Origin: Bombyx mori
Taxonomy: Eukaryota; Arthropoda; Insecta; Lepidoptera; Bombycidae
Assembly (NCBI RefSeq): GCF_030269925.1
Contig: NC_085110.1
Location: 4,588,001-4,652,000, forward strand
Reading direction: 5' to 3'
DNA: 64,000 bases
In this document: positions 1 to 13,600 of the stretch, piece by piece
Position numbering within the stretch: position 1 is the stretch's first letter
Layout of the letters: each line of letters begins with the position of its first letter
Notes under the pieces: model-generated
What the model was told of the DNA's origin: nothing
The model's input: only the letters and a program-made list of their open reading frames with translations
The model's database searches: none
Position numbers and translations under genes: made by a program

Positions 1-176
1 GCGGTCGGGGTCACTCTCTCGTCAGGAAATCCAGCATTAAGCCCTGCAACTGTACCTTTCACTGGTGCTGCACTGTCGACTGTCAACGGTGCAGAGACGA
101 TAGATGGATCGCTGTTTGTAAATAAATATGTACGTCACAATTTTGGATCTGTATTTATAGACCGGTAGGTGTATCG

Positions 177-275
177 CGGTAGGCAGCGGCATTGCTGAAG
201 TCCATGGGGGATGGTAACCACTCACCATTAGGTCGGCCGTATGCTCGTCTGCCTACAAGGGCAATAAAAAAAAGA
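177..275 (+). repeat. LINE 3'-end repeat, family A
   Basis: This begins at GGTAGGCAGCGGC and ends in a GCAATAAAAA tail. The same ~110-bp unit recurs at 2455-2715, 40578-40793, 48857-48968 and 56921-57036. The longer copies carry the end of a reverse-transcriptase ORF upstream, so the family is the 3' end of a non-LTR retrotransposon. Confidence 0.75.
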
Positions 276-280
276 CCGAT

Positions 281-1930
281 GGAAGTTCTAATATTTGGAA
301 GTCTTCGTGTTGCCACTGCATTTCGCCAGCCGTCAGCTAATAAAGAAAAGACAACGTTATAGTAAAGACAAATCATTAATTGCATTCATTATTTTAGATC
401 TAATTACAATAATCTGAAAGGGTATTTTAAACATCTTAATGGGCCGAGGAACAAAATCCCTCCACTCACAGCCGAACCACCGCTAAACATTTAAGACTGT
501 AGATCATAAGGGAATGCTTTCCGTAAATGAAGGGATGTGTTTGTGTTATTAATTCCTAAAATACCAAAAAATACGTTCGACAATTAATTGTGTTTAATTT
601 AAAAATGAACGCTATTTAAAAATCGAAATTACCATAACATTGCTAGTTCAGGAAAAGAGAACTCACAAGACGCTTACAAAATATTTTTCGTTTCATTAGG
701 CTTGGTATTATTATCTTATCTTTTAAGAATTTGAGAACGGGATATTAATTTTATAAGATTATCTGTGCTATTTAGGAAATTGAACAACTCAAAAAGGTGC
801 TGTAAAAGTCCTGTTAATGAATCTATAAAAATTTGGGTGTATCAACCTTTGTTCAATCATTGACGGTCAAAAGACAAAACTACGTAGTTCAAGTGTGTAA
901 GCATCGTGTTTTTATTCATTTGTATACAAATAGAATAGCCATACATATTGTTTTGTTCATTGTTTTAGAATGTCATAATAGCGATATGTCTTTTAAATTG
1001 ACGTCGTATTCACAATTATGGCAAATGTATTTGAATACCGTAAATATAATTCTCGGCATTGGATAATTAATTTAGAACACTTAAAATATTATTTGGCCCT
1101 CATCTGTGTACCTATATTAAGGTAAATTAGCGCAGCTGTCGAGAAGGAAAGTAAAAGAAAAACAATAATACACGAAACCGGTTTACAAGTAATTTTTGCG
1201 AAAAATATTACCGATTTTATTGTCTATTTAATGTATTTATTTATTGTCTCATTGTCTATATAACTCTATTATTGAGACTTAAATTTGAGCTTTAATATTA
1301 AACATTCCAGAGCTAGTTTTACTTAGATCATAGGAGATTTCATCACTTAATTACGATTCTCTCATACTCTATAAATATGATCATCACAACGATGATAGTA
1401 TAATCGATGGTAAATTTATTTATAAGATAGATACCAAGTTAACGAACTTAAAAATCACATTACCAATCGCAAATTTAAACTGTTTCAATACCTATCAATA
1501 TTTATTAAGCGCATTAATCATTTTTTTTTTTTTTTGTAGTTACGATGTATTTTCTTAACGATATTACATGACTCACCTATTTTCGGTAGGGTTTATGGGC
1601 ATCCCCATATGATTCCTAAGCTCTATCTTAATTACATCCCTCGTTGAAAACATTCCATCATTTTGTGAATGTTTGCCTACCTTAAACTAACTGCCCGTCT
1701 GAGCGTGACTAGTCGCTTTGGCTCAGGTAAATTGATTGGCAATATTGATCGTAGCTCAGGGTTCTTCTGACCTCGTTTGAATGATATGTCATAGCGCTCA
1801 ACAAACACACAGGGAGTTGACGCACATTGCTTATAGAAACTTATCGAATCATTAAATTAATTAAGAATATTTATCCCCTTACAAAGATCAGTATTAATTA
1901 CTATTAAAAAATTAGTGTACAGCCGCACGT
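281..1930. other. AT-rich intergenic DNA, no gene seen
   Basis: Short ORFs here lack recognisable motifs, start context or splice partners. A 16-base T run lies near 1520-1536. A fragment near 1765-1805 resembles the coding end of repeat family A. I see nothing else. Confidence 0.5.
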
Positions 1931-1935
1931 TACCT

Positions 1936-2356
1936 GGGTGCTCAGTGCGAGTTTTTTAACTTATCGATCGCGTGAAAGCTCAACTCGACTCACACTTAAC
2001 GGCCGTCTGGTGTAGTGGTACGTGACATGGTCACTACACAAGGGGGTCGCGGGTTCGAATCCCGCCAAGGGAAGATATTTGTATGATAAATGTCTTTTCC
2101 AGGGCTATGGATGTTCATTAAATATATGTATGTGTATAATAAAAATCTTACATTTATTTCCGTTATCTGGTACCTGTAATACAAGTTCTTTACGAACTTA
2201 GTACGGGACCAGTTAATGTGGCGTGATTGTTAGGAAATATTTATTTATTTATTTATTCAACAATTCAAATTTGTATGGAGTTGGAACAGCACCCTTCGCG
2301 GCAAACGTACGAAATTGAGAAATTAAAAAACTCGCACTAAGCACAGTGCTGCCTCT
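1936..2356. mobile_element. MITE (family D) split by a SINE insertion
   Basis: The ends are inverted copies of TGCTTAGTGCGAGTTTTTTAA (one or two changes per side). The middle is interrupted by a tRNA-derived SINE at about 2001-2262, after which the MITE sequence resumes at TTTGTATGGAGTTGGAAC. Related copies without the SINE lie at 37655-37785 and 38185-38351. Confidence 0.7.
2001..2262 (+). repeat. tRNA-derived SINE with A/B boxes
   Basis: The head is tRNA-like: GGCCGTCTGGTGTAGTGG resembles an A box region and GGGTTCGAATCCCGCC (2051-2066) is a good B box. A ~190-bp non-tRNA body and a TTTA repeat tail follow. A second copy lies at 35357-35631 in the opposite orientation. I call it a SINE rather than a tRNA gene because it has the body, the tail and a second full-length copy. 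Confidence 0.75.
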
Positions 2357-2454
2357 TCCGTGGCTTTCGAGTAAGATGTCGCCAGTTCAAGGCAGCGTAA
2401 GTACCGATTTTTGCTTTTCTGAAGTAATTTTGTATACGTAACATGAAACGTGCT

Positions 2455-2715
2455 CTTTTTTTTTTATTGCCCTTGTAGGCAGACGGGTATACGGCCCACC
2501 TGATGGTGAGTGGTTACCGTCGCCCATGGACTTCAGCAATGCCAGGGGCAGAGCCAAGCCGCTGCCTACCGCTTAATACTCTCCACAAGCCTCGTTTGAA
2601 GAAGGACATGTCATAGCGCTCGGGAAACACCGTGGAGGGGAGCTCATTCCATAGCCGGATGGTACGTGGCAAAAAAGACCTCTGGAAACGCACTGTGGAT
2701 GCTCTCACGGGCGCT
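2455..2715 (-). mobile_element. non-LTR retrotransposon 3' end, family A
   Basis: Read on the minus strand, 2514-2708 encodes the C-terminal end of a LINE ORF2, including LPRTIRLWNELPSTVFPERY, then the family A untranslated end and a poly-A (T run on the plus strand at 2457-2467). It is a 5'-truncated copy. Confidence 0.75.
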
Positions 2716-3214
2716 AAGGGACACAGTAACGCTATAGTCTAAAAATATACACTAGGGTCGCATTAGTGTGAATGCAAAAACGAGCTCTGTGTTCACCGTC
2801 TGCAGACACGTCTATTTAGGAGAAGGAAAGCTACTAAATGGAAATATTCACATGATATCACATCACATTTCCATTAATTAAAAACGAAAATCGTGGTATA
2901 CGTTGCGTACGTACAAAAAACAATTAAAATTATTTTATATCAAATTATTTTTTATTTATTTAATTATTTAATATCATTGTCAAAATGTAACTCAACGTTT
3001 CCCAAGTCGTGATATATTTTTGTCCTATTTATTGTAGTGCTATTATTAATGTAATTATAAAACTAACATGTTGTAAGTGAAATAAAACTTAATGAATTTC
3101 AATGTTTGTTTAATTATTTCTGTAATCCTAAATTAAATTTGTAATTTCAATAAAATATATATTTTATTGAGTACTTACGTGTGCTTCAAATAAACATTGT
3201 TTTCCTACCCATTT

Positions 3215-3425
3215 ACTGGTATCCTAGGGGGATATTACAGTTACGCCCGGACGGGCAGGTAAGCTCACGGGCTCAACCTGAGAGAATTTGCTAACACTAG
3301 CCCTAGCAAGAGCAGTGCTTCGCGTAATCTACTACTGGATAGGAATCGTGACCCTCTGAGAAGATCCGGCGAGAAACTCAGTGGGCCGTGTCTATGGGAA
3401 TAAACATTAGCCAACACTAAGCTGA
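3215..3425 (-). repeat. Bm1-like SINE (family C)
   Basis: The minus strand matches the family C core (GCCCACTGAGTTTCTCGCC, then TGCTCTTGCTAGGG). It is diverged relative to the copies at 15222-15470 and 54650-54970. Confidence 0.65.
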
Positions 3426-3529
3426 TATTCCCCGCTTGTCAACAACAAACTATTTTCCGCTACGTAATGGGTGCCGTAAATATACTATCTTCAAAATTGA
3501 CGTTAAATCAATTAGTGAGCGCTAAGTAT

Positions 3530-3740
3530 TTATTTATTTATAGATGGGTGAACATGCTTACGGCCCGCCTGATGTGAAGTACTTACCAGAGCTGATAGAC
3601 ATAACTATACTTGAGACCTTACAACTTATATCGCAAGGTGGGTGGCGCATTTACGTTGTAGAAGTCCATGGGCTCCAGTAACCACTTAACACCAGGTGGG
3701 CCCTGAGCTCGTCCACCCATCTAAGCTATAAAAAAAAAAC
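3530..3740. repeat. family B repeat, rearranged copy
   Basis: The left part (3535-3595) is the family B end in minus orientation; from about 3605 the 3' half runs in plus orientation to a poly-A. The copy is therefore two pieces joined in opposite orientations. Confidence 0.6.
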
Positions 3741-4012
3741 AAAAAAAAATGAGTGTCTCCACCCACCTTGATACATGATGCTTAAGTATCAAATAAATAA
3801 TTATAGCGGTTGCATCATTTAAGTAACACATGACCGAATCGCCGTGTATAGATATGAAAGAGGGATATCGATCCTAATCCTCAAACGACTCAATACGAAA
3901 ATCAATTAATCAAATGAATCAAAAGTATTTTATTCAATTAAGCTATTTATAGGGGCTTTTAATTCATGCAGTTTCAATACTGAGAAGGATCGACAAGAGA
4001 CTTATTACTATT

Positions 4013-4285
4013 ACTGGTGGTAGGACCTCTTTTGAGTTCGCATGGGTAGGTACCACCGCCCTGCTTATTTCTGAGGTGAAGCAGTAATGCGTTTCGGTTT
4101 GAAGGGTGGGGCAGCCGAGGTAACTATACTTGAGACCTTAGAACTTATATCTCAAGGTGGGTGGCGCATTTACATTCTAAGTATGTTCTAAGTATGTATA
4201 TTCTACAGTATATGGGCTCCAGTAACCACTTAACACCAGGTGGGCTGTGAGCTCGTCCACCCATCTAAGCAATAAAAAAATATAA
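4013..4285 (+). repeat. LINE-3'-end-like repeat, family B
   Basis: It runs from GGTGGTAGGACCTC to the CCATCTAAGCAATAAAA tail and carries a ~30-bp duplicated insertion near 4175-4205. Family B is the commonest repeat in the window; I take it to be the 3' end of a BMC1-type LINE from recognition only. Confidence 0.7.
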
Positions 4286-4987
4286 AAAAAGACTCATAGC
4301 CTCTATGTTTTTTTAAAAGAAATGTTAAAAATGTAAACAGATTTTTGTTATATTATTAAATCAGCACAAGTCACACCTTTAGAATTATAGAGACACAACC
4401 CAAGAAATGTGTTTTTTGGAAAACATCGATTTTCAAACCTACAAAAGACGTAGAGGAAGAGGACGGAGTGAAAGAGACCGATGAATAGCTTTCTTTGTCC
4501 CTTTTTAAGCTGATAGTGGTGATTTGGGTATTATGAGTCGATGAGAAAGGTTGTTATAGGTCCATTTTTAATTAAAATTTAAATACAAAAATTTCAAACT
4601 GCGTTTCTGTAATTCTAAAAGTACGTATGGACTTTACCGAGTGCTGGCGTATAACAAAAACACTGCACTTATTCAAAGAAATACTTCAAGCCGTCTGTCT
4701 AGAAGCGCACTAAATGTTTGGTAGCAACTTCATTATTATTCCGCTTAATTTGACTCATTGAGTTGAGTGCCTCTGGTATACTACTTCATCGCTTCGTGTT
4801 ATAAGTCAAGCAATATTTGAAGAACTTTTATGGCTACCTTAACTTATTTTTCGGAATTAAATAAAATGCAACTTATTTTCGGGAGGACTGTTATTTTGTT
4901 AAATGCATGAATGTTATAGTAAGTTTTCCAATAGAGCGTTAGAATAATAATCCGAATTAATAATAAAATACCACATCTATTTATAAG

Positions 4988-5232
4988 CTGGTGGTAGGAC
5001 CTCTTGGGAGTCCGCACGGGTAGGTACCACCACCCCACCTATTTCCGCCGTGAAGCAGTAATGCGTTTCGGTTCGAAGGGTGAGGTAGCCGTTGTAACTA
5101 TACTGAGACCTTAGAACTTACATCTCAAAGTGGGTGGCGCATTTACGTGGTAGGTGTCTATGGGCTCCAGTAACCACTTAACACCAGGTGGGCTGTGAGC
5201 TCGTCCACTCAGCTAAGCAATAAAAAAAAATA
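4988..5232 (+). repeat. LINE-3'-end-like repeat, family B
   Basis: A near-complete copy from GGTGGTAGGACCTCTTGGGA to the poly-A tail, with typical single-base divergence. Confidence 0.75.
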
Positions 5233-5464
5233 AAAACTTCATAAGCTGCCTTTTATTATATTTTCTGCTTTTAAAATGCTTTATTGAGAAATAAAAGAGT
5301 TTTTTTTCATAAAATAAATAACGCTACAATCACCTTAATTTTGTACAGTAGTAATGTTTTGATGTGTTTAAATTTATTAGTTTTTTGTTAATTCGGCTCG
5401 TACGCAATGATGTATCTTTGAATTCAATAAACATTTTTAATTATTTTTGCATTTTTTTATGTAT

Positions 5465-5696
5465 CGCTTAGATGGGTGAACGAGCTCACAGACCACCTGG
5501 TGTTAAGTGGTTACTGGTGCCCATCGACATCTACACCGTAAATGCGCCATCCATCTTGAGATATAAGTTCTACGGCCTCAGTATAGTTACAACGGTTGCC
5601 CCACCCTTCAAACCGAAACGCATTACTGTTCACGGCAGATATGGGCGGGGTGGTGGTACCTACCCGTGCGGACTCACAAGAGGTCCTACCACCAAT
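5465..5696 (-). repeat. LINE-3'-end-like repeat, family B
   Basis: An inverted near-complete copy, starting at CTTAGATGGGTGAACGAGCTC and ending at AGGTCCTACCACCA. With the copy at 4988-5232 it forms an inverted pair about 230 bp apart. Confidence 0.75.
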
Positions 5697-5965
5697 AAGA
5701 ACCATCATGAAACTTGACAATTCAGTGTTCTTCTCACGACAGTATCATTCAAAGACAGATACATTATGTTAGAGCATGTGCAGAAAAGGAAAAGTAGAGA
5801 ACAGTTGGAGGCTGTTGATATGATGGTGTTCTGATGACGTCAAAGAAACCAGAGACTGACATACCAGGGGCTGTCAGGCGAGCATAGTTACTTCTGACCT
5901 GAACTGGAAGAATACGTGTTGATCATTGTATTATCGTCGTCTTGCAGAAACGACATTTAGGACCA

Positions 5966-6158
5966 AGGGCGGATCCAGCTTTGGCGCCAGGAGGGGGTCA
6001 CATAGTCGTGGGCATGTTAAGAACTTATAATTTAATTTTGATAACAATAGATAATAATTAAATCATGATGTTCTTCAATTAGTCCAAGTTAGTTCAAGTC
6101 GTGGAACTAGCTCAGGGGGGGGGGTCATGACCCCCATGACCCCCCACTGGATCCGCCG
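5966..6158. mobile_element. MITE with GGCGGATCCAG inverted ends (family G)
   Basis: The left end has AAGGGCGGATCCAGC and the right end CTGGATCCGCC, with a G-rich segment next to each end. A second copy with the same ends and a different core length lies at 49216-49490. No transposase is present. Confidence 0.6.
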
Positions 6159-6159
6159 T

Positions 6160-7560
6160 TGTTTAGGACCGACGCAGAGAAATTGAAATTGTACATAAAT
6201 AACTGTACAAAATAGGCTTAAGAATTTTTGTAACGCATTCGGCTTGGCTACAATAAGCAAAAATCTAATCCATCTTAAAATGTAAAGAACCATTTGAAGT
6301 ATGCCTTCAAGCGTAGTTATTGGTCTGATGAATGGATTACATTAGAATGACGGGTGTCCCGGATAGCACGGCATCGTAAGCAAATTCAATTGGTATGGCA
6401 TTTCACGTCATGAGCAAACATATATATAGAAACAAGTTGCGTTTTTTTCTTAATTTTGTTTTCGGAATCAGATTCAGTAGAATTCAAGTACGTTTTTTTA
6501 TAAACTTGCTGAATAAATTGCACTACACGTGAAGCGTTTAAGACGAAGGTTCGAGAACTGTTTCTCAGAGAGTTAGCATAATCATCTAATTGATAATATT
6601 TGTTTATATATATATATTTATTTAAGTAGGAGTATTTGTATCTATAAATATTTTGTATGTTACATATACACATATGTTTAATATCACCTTCACCCTACAC
6701 CTACCAAGGTTCATCTCTGCACTCCCCTAAGGTAGACTGTTAGAGAATGCCTATGGCATTAAGTCCGCCTTTATACTTTCTAGTATATGAAGTTATAAAT
6801 AAATAAAAATAAATAAATCAAATTGAAACCTTTGTTAAAATCTAATAGAAAAACAATTAATTCGCTTAGATCGGATTACGAAGTACGAAATGGAACTCCA
6901 ATTATGAGTAATTAGACGATACGGAGGTCACAGTGCCCTAATAACATTATGAGATTAGGCTCGTTCCTAATTTACGAAGCCCCTGCACTTATGCGAGTTC
7001 GGAACGTGGTTGCCCACTTGTTCTTGTGGAAGGAGTTCAGGCTAGACGTGTTAGTCTGCTGTGGTCTGCTGCAACCGTAAGTATTTTTTTATTGTTATCA
7101 TCAGCTCGAGAATCTAACGGTTCCCGGAATCTAGACCACCTCGAGACATAGTTAAAATCTAAATTTCATTAGAATAACAAACAATAGATGGAAAACTCTC
7201 TATATTAAGAAAGAGATGTCATATGCAAGGGTAACTAGTTTGTTTGTGGAAATAAATTAAAAACTCTATAAAGCTTTTTTTTAAATCGGGTTAAAAATTC
7301 AGAACCTCAAACATTGATCCAAAGAAATTTTAACTCTTTATACTCGCATTACCTTTACAGGTTAGTGTGGACACATACAAAAATAACTAGAACATTAATG
7401 TAGGTAGCGGTCCAATTGTTTTAAATTGATTAAGCTACTATTTTGATAAAAGTTCAAATTTCAACAACAAATTCAAGATGTTTATGATCTTATTCTGCTA
7501 ACAATAAATAATCCGTTGTATCTTAGATTTATTTAGATTTTTATATTGACGTTACCTTCG
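6160..7560. other. intergenic DNA upstream of the ninaC gene
   Basis: AT-rich with a short TA microsatellite near 6608-6617. It probably contains the ninaC promoter and a 5' UTR exon, but I cannot place either. The start codon at 7632 is preceded by AG acceptor-like sites near 7582 and 7595, so the first coding exon may be spliced to an upstream leader. Confidence 0.35.
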
Positions 7561-7631
7561 AGGACTTGTTTTTAATTTTTAGCACCATTTTCAGAGATAT
7601 TCTGCAAAGGTATCTTCATGCGCCATCCAAA

Positions 7632-10600
7632 ATGAAAGACGGTCTCAACTTATCGTCCTTGCAAAATCCTTTGGAACGTTACAAACTAGACACTAAACTA
7701 GGTTCTGGCATATTTGGGGTAGTTTACAAGGCTACCGATACACAGGCGGCTGGAAAATCCGTTGCTGTTAAAATACAAAAATATACCGATAAAAATGAGG
7801 CACACATTCAAAAGGAATACAAAATACTTCGAGATTTCACTACTCATCTTAATCTTATCGACTTTTACGGAGTGTTCTGCGAGAGAGTCGATAATATAAA
7901 CAAAATATGGTTTGTTCTTGAAGTGAGTTTTACATATTTAATATTAAACAACAAGTCACATTACTTTGAATAATAATCAGAATAAAATTTTAGATAACAA
8001 GTTATATAAAGAATTAATCGACTTTATCTTGTCTTTTAAGCTGTGCGAAAACGGATCGGTCATCGATATTGTCAGAAAGCTGAATACGGCAGAAAGAAAA
8101 ATGTCCGAAGAACACATAGCTTACATCTTAAAATATACAATAAAGGTAAGACCATATATGAATGACTATAAACATGTCCCTCGTCACATTCTACTCGAGA
8201 TGGCTGTTTACAAAACAAAGGGCCTGCCAGTCCAGCTTTCAACCGTTGAATCAATTGGGGGTACTTTGAATGCAAACTCAATTGTTCTCGGATTTGTGTC
8301 CCGAAGGTTTATGTTGGCCTCGTGACGTCAAGTAAAATATTGCCCTCCGATCATCCGCGTACATTGAAATACAATCTACAGCCATTATTTAAAATGCATG
8401 CCGCTTTATTTGATGTGATTGGCGACGGAACAGTCGAAGTTGTCGATGCGAATGTCGGAGAACGCCCGACAACACCGTGATGGCCCCCCATCGCGGCGCA
8501 TCGCTCAATTATCGTAAATAATGCTCGCACACACAAGATATACGGACCTCTATCGCAGTAGCCGATGATCTCTTTAACTACTATCTGCTTGTGGATTTCC
8601 TTCCCTATGCACAAGGCGTAAAGGTTTGTTGTTACCGACGTCTCTGGCTCTAATGTTTTTGGATACCGTTAAACGCGCATTATCTTTATGCAAGCCACTT
8701 GGCCTGCAATACTGATGCTCGGTTTCGTTCGAAAGATCCTTGTCGTATATCTAGGCACGTTACATCTCTCGTGAGTTCTTGATTTTTAGGTAACAAAAGT
8801 GGAAGCTTTTTGAAAATGCATTAATTACTTTGATATTTTTTCGTTTCAAACTGGGTATCCGATTTTTTTCTAAATAATGATTAATGACTCGTTTACAATT
8901 CTGATACTAATTCGTATTTTAAGTAGTTTTCTCGATTCGTAACATTTATCACATTCACTCACGTTTCTGTTGGGTAATTGATTCATCACAGTACTTACGG
9001 GTACTCTAAACAAGTGACAAGATATCGGCGTATCGTCTACAATTAGACCACATAGTAGAATTTAATGTTGAGAAAAAGACGAGCGACCACCTCCCTGAGA
9101 ACACCGAGAGGTAAATAATCGTAATGAACGCATTAAGAAAACTGATACATCAGACTTGAGGGCTCCGACATGCCGCCACTGACAGCGCTCTGGAGCGATA
9201 CATATGCAAATAAGCTCAATGAATACGAGGGGCGTTCACCACTTGACTGACGCTGACATTAGTATCGCCAACCTGTCTCGGCCAGGGTATGGGGGGCGGT
9301 CGGTCAATCACTTCAATGTCCGACGGGTGTCGACTTCTCCGATTGTCTTAATCAATCTTTGTATCGATCTCTAGGCCCTCGTTTATCTGCACGAGAACAA
9401 AGTGATGCATCGGAACATAAGGTGTAGCAATATTTTAATCACAAAAGACGGTGAAGTTAAACTGTCTGATTTTGGACTGTCGTGTAAATTAAGCGGAACA
9501 CTTGATAAGAGTAAAACGAATGTTGGTTCTCCGAGTTGGATGGCGCCCGAAGTGGTGACTGGCGGAGACGACGGTTACGGCAACAGGGTCGACGTTTGGG
9601 CCTTGGGCATAACTACTATAGAGATGGCAGACGGAAAAGCCCCTTACCAGGACATGCATCCGACACGCGCATTGTTTCAAATAGTAAGATGCCCTCCGCC
9701 GACCATTTCGAAGCCTTCAATGTGGTCGAACGATATCAACGATTTCATTTCTGAGTAAGTAGCTGCTAACTAATTTGATTCCTTGATTTGTTAAGTTTGC
9801 GGCGATACGCGAAATTTAGAGTGACCACAATGTAAGCAACTGTTTTAAGGTGTCTCGAAAAAAATCCGGAACATCGACCTTTCATAATGGAACTGGAAGA
9901 GCATCCGTTTATTCTGTCCGTTCCTGAGAACGATTATCACGTGAGTCAATGACCTCAGTTTGGCTTTTAAGGTACTGGAAATAGAAATTATTTAAGACAA
10001 TCTTTCTCACAGCTCTCAACAGAATTGAAGATACTCGCGAAAGAACTAAGTGGCAAGGTATCGCCAGATAAAACACCAGAACGGATAATAAGAGATGGCT
10101 TATTGACAACTGAAGGGAACCCTGAAGCCGAAACGATGCAAGTTGAGGATCTTGCCGCTCTAGAAATATTGACTGAGGAAAACTTACTCAATGAGTTGCA
10201 AATAAAATTGATGAAAGGTTCATTTATGTCTTTCGTCGGTGACATTCTACTTATTCTCAACCCCAACACCGATGATGATATTTATAACGAAAACGTAAGA
10301 ACTCCTTTCCGATATCAAATAAAGACTTCAAAATTACGTTACTTAGTTGATGTTGAAATTCACATCTACATAAAAATCACATTTGAAATTCCCATTTTGT
10401 TTTCTACAGCATCACAAGAAGTATGAGTGCAAATCAAGATCAGATAATGAGCCGCACATATTCGCGGTAGCCGATGGCGCTTACCAAGACGCACTTCATC
10501 ATAACGAACCACAGCACATCGTGTTCTCTGGAGAAAGCAAATCCGGCAAAACTACGAACATGTTACACGCTCTGTCACATTTGACTCATTTAGGAGCGAT

Positions 10601-13600
10601 GAAGAATAACACAGCAGATAGAATTCGTAAAGCAACTAGTATTATCCAAGCAGCTATTTCTGCCGCTACACCCATAAATGCACATTGCACCAGGGGTATT
10701 TTTCAAGTTCAAGTGACATACGGAAGCTCGGGAAAACTGAGCGGCGCTATCTTTTGGTTGTATCAATTAGAAAAGTGGCGAATCTCATCAACAGACATGT
10801 AGGTTACGGTCGGTAAGTAGATTGGTAAATTTTGTGATTTAAACTCACAATTTTTTAACGTTCCAGGACCCACGCTAACTTCGACTTAATTTATTATTTC
10901 TACGATGCGATGGAAGCGGGAAATCGATTAGATGAACTCTGTTTAGACAAAAACAGAAAACATAGATACTTACGGATATCAGATGAACCTGAAAAAGAAT
11001 TAAAAGGCGTTAGAGAAAGTGTCGAAAATAACGTTCAAAATTATAAAAATATCATTGAGAACCTCACCGCAGTCGATTGGGAAGAAGAGGACATAGGATT
11101 TTTTGAAACAGTTTTAGCGTCGATTTTAGTTCTCGGTAATGTCAGATTCAAAGAAGGAAGGAATGGTTCAACCGAAATTGAAAATCCGGAGGAGGCTAAG
11201 AGGGTAGCGAAGCTATTGTCACTGGATGAAACAAAATTCCTTTGGGCTTTATTAAATTACTGTCTTATCGAAAGCGGGACTGCAGTAAAAAGAAAACATA
11301 CTACAGATGAAGCGAGAGATGCTAGGGACACATTAGCAGGCACTTTATATAAAAGACTCATTGACTGGATGATAAATTTAATTAATTCGAAACTCTCCTT
11401 TATGAGATCTGTCTTGTAAGTAATCTTAATCTCTTATTAACATTTCCAGTTCACGTTTTCTAACATACATTAACACAATGTTCTGTTATAGTGGTGATAA
11501 ATATTCAGTCAGCTTATTGGATATGTTCGGTTTTGAATGCTATCACAGAAATCGACTAGAGCAATTGATAGTAAATACAACAAATGAACAAATACAGTTC
11601 CTTTATAACCAAAGAATTTTCGCTTGGGAAATGCAAGAAGCCACAGAAGAAGGTATCGCAATGCCAGAACTAAGATTTTATGACAACAAAAATTCTGTGG
11701 ATCAACTCATGGGCAGACCTTTAGGCTTGTTTTATGTATTGGACGAAGCGAGTAGAACTAGTAGTGGACAGGAATTCATCATGAGTAAGTAAAAATCCCA
11801 TTAATGCTGTTATTATACGTAAGTTGAAAACTATACCAAACTTTGCTTTCACGTATCGCTCTAGGTACAATAAGGACAACGTGTAAAGGACCGTACATCA
11901 AATTATCCGGCAGTCATGAATTCAGTGTAGCTCACTATACAGGCAAAGTGAGCTACGATGCAAGAGAAATGGCAGAAAAGAACAAAGACTTCCTTCCTCC
12001 TGAAATGATAGAAACAATGAGGGCATCAGTCAATATAACAGTGCAACAGTTATTTAGAAATAAATTAACGAAAACAGGCAATCTTACGGTTTCGCCAAGT
12101 CAGCCTAAAGTCACAGTTGCTAAATCAAAATCAGAAAAGGAATTGGAAAACCTAAAAACTAGGGTACGATATGTATTTTATATGAATGACACTGTTATGT
12201 ATTTTATATGAATAAAAATATTTGAATGCGATGTAATTTTCAGAAATTCAACACGGTCTCCAAAGGGCAATTTTCTCAAGTTCATAGAATGAGAACAGCG
12301 GCTGCAACATACAGAGCAACCAGTTTAGAATTATTGAAACAGCTCGCCGTTGGGCCCGGCAGTGGCGGAACGCATTACGTCAGATGCATCAGACCAGATT
12401 TGAATGACAATCCCCGAGGTTTCCAAAAAGAGGTCGTGAGACAACAATTAAGAGCCTTGGCTGTTTTAGACACGGCCAAAGCCAGGCAGAGTGGCTTCTC
12501 CAGTCGCATACCTTTTGCTGAATTCATAAGGAGGTATTAGAAAAAAAGTACTAGTCTACTTATATATATAAGTCAAAAAAAAATCTGCGGGCATAAGGAA
12601 ACTATAAGCATTTTCATTTTGAATGTACTCCTATATCTATAACGTCAATACTAACATCTCATAGATACACATGTCGCGAAAAGGATGTATCCAATAATGC
12701 GAGTTTCCTAATGTTGATATTTCGTACCTTTTTAAAGAAAATACATACTAAGCCCGTGTTCAGGAAACGATTTTCACCATATAGGAATATCGTAGCGCTA
12801 GTGTGTGATATAATCCCGCCCTATTCTGTCACGAAAATGGCATAGGTTCTGGGATAAAGAGTGGACACTCTTCAAGCCGTCCATATATTTGACAATCAGA
12901 TAAATTCATCTAATTTGATAAACACTAAACTGTTTTATTCTACATCCGAAATAGGTACCGCTTCTTAGCCTTCGATTTCGACGAAAACGTGGAAATGACA
13001 AAAGACAACTGTAGACTACTTATGATAAGGTTAAAAATGGAAGGTTGGGAGTTGGGAAAAACGAAAGTTTTCCTGAAATACTATAATGAAGAATTCTTGG
13101 CAAGGTACACAAAATTTTTACGAATAAAATCCCATGATATTGTAAATATTTCAAATTTTATTGTAAATCTTTTTAATTATAATAATGTCCGACTGCAGAT
13201 TGTACGAAACAAAAGTGAAAAAAATTATAAAAGTGCAATGTATGATGAGAGCTTTCTTGGCCAGAAGAAGGGCGATCAAGAGTAAATCAAAATTATTGCA
13301 TAGTAAGTCTCGACGACAATTCGTTAACTACATACTTTAATTGGTTCAGAATTTGACTAATTTTATATTGACGTAATTTCAGTCAAAGAACTGAAGAAAC
13401 AACAATCTCTGAACGTAACTGAGGATGAAGCGGCACTGTTGATTCAAAAAGGTAATAATAAGTTAAATAAAATCATTCAGAATAAATCTAATCAAGAAGA
13501 CGTCATGGTATAAATAATAAGACAGAGACGGCCGACGATATTTGAATTCCTTGGCAGGTACAGATGTTTTCTACAAAAATAAGTAGATACTTAACTCATT

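Noticed and set aside
2001..2072. A functional tRNA gene
   Set aside because: The head is tRNA-like, but it continues into a SINE body and tail, with a second full copy at 35357-35631.
4988..5696. CRISPR-like or tandem-repeat array
   Set aside because: The repeats are dispersed retrotransposon ends in both orientations, without regular spacers.
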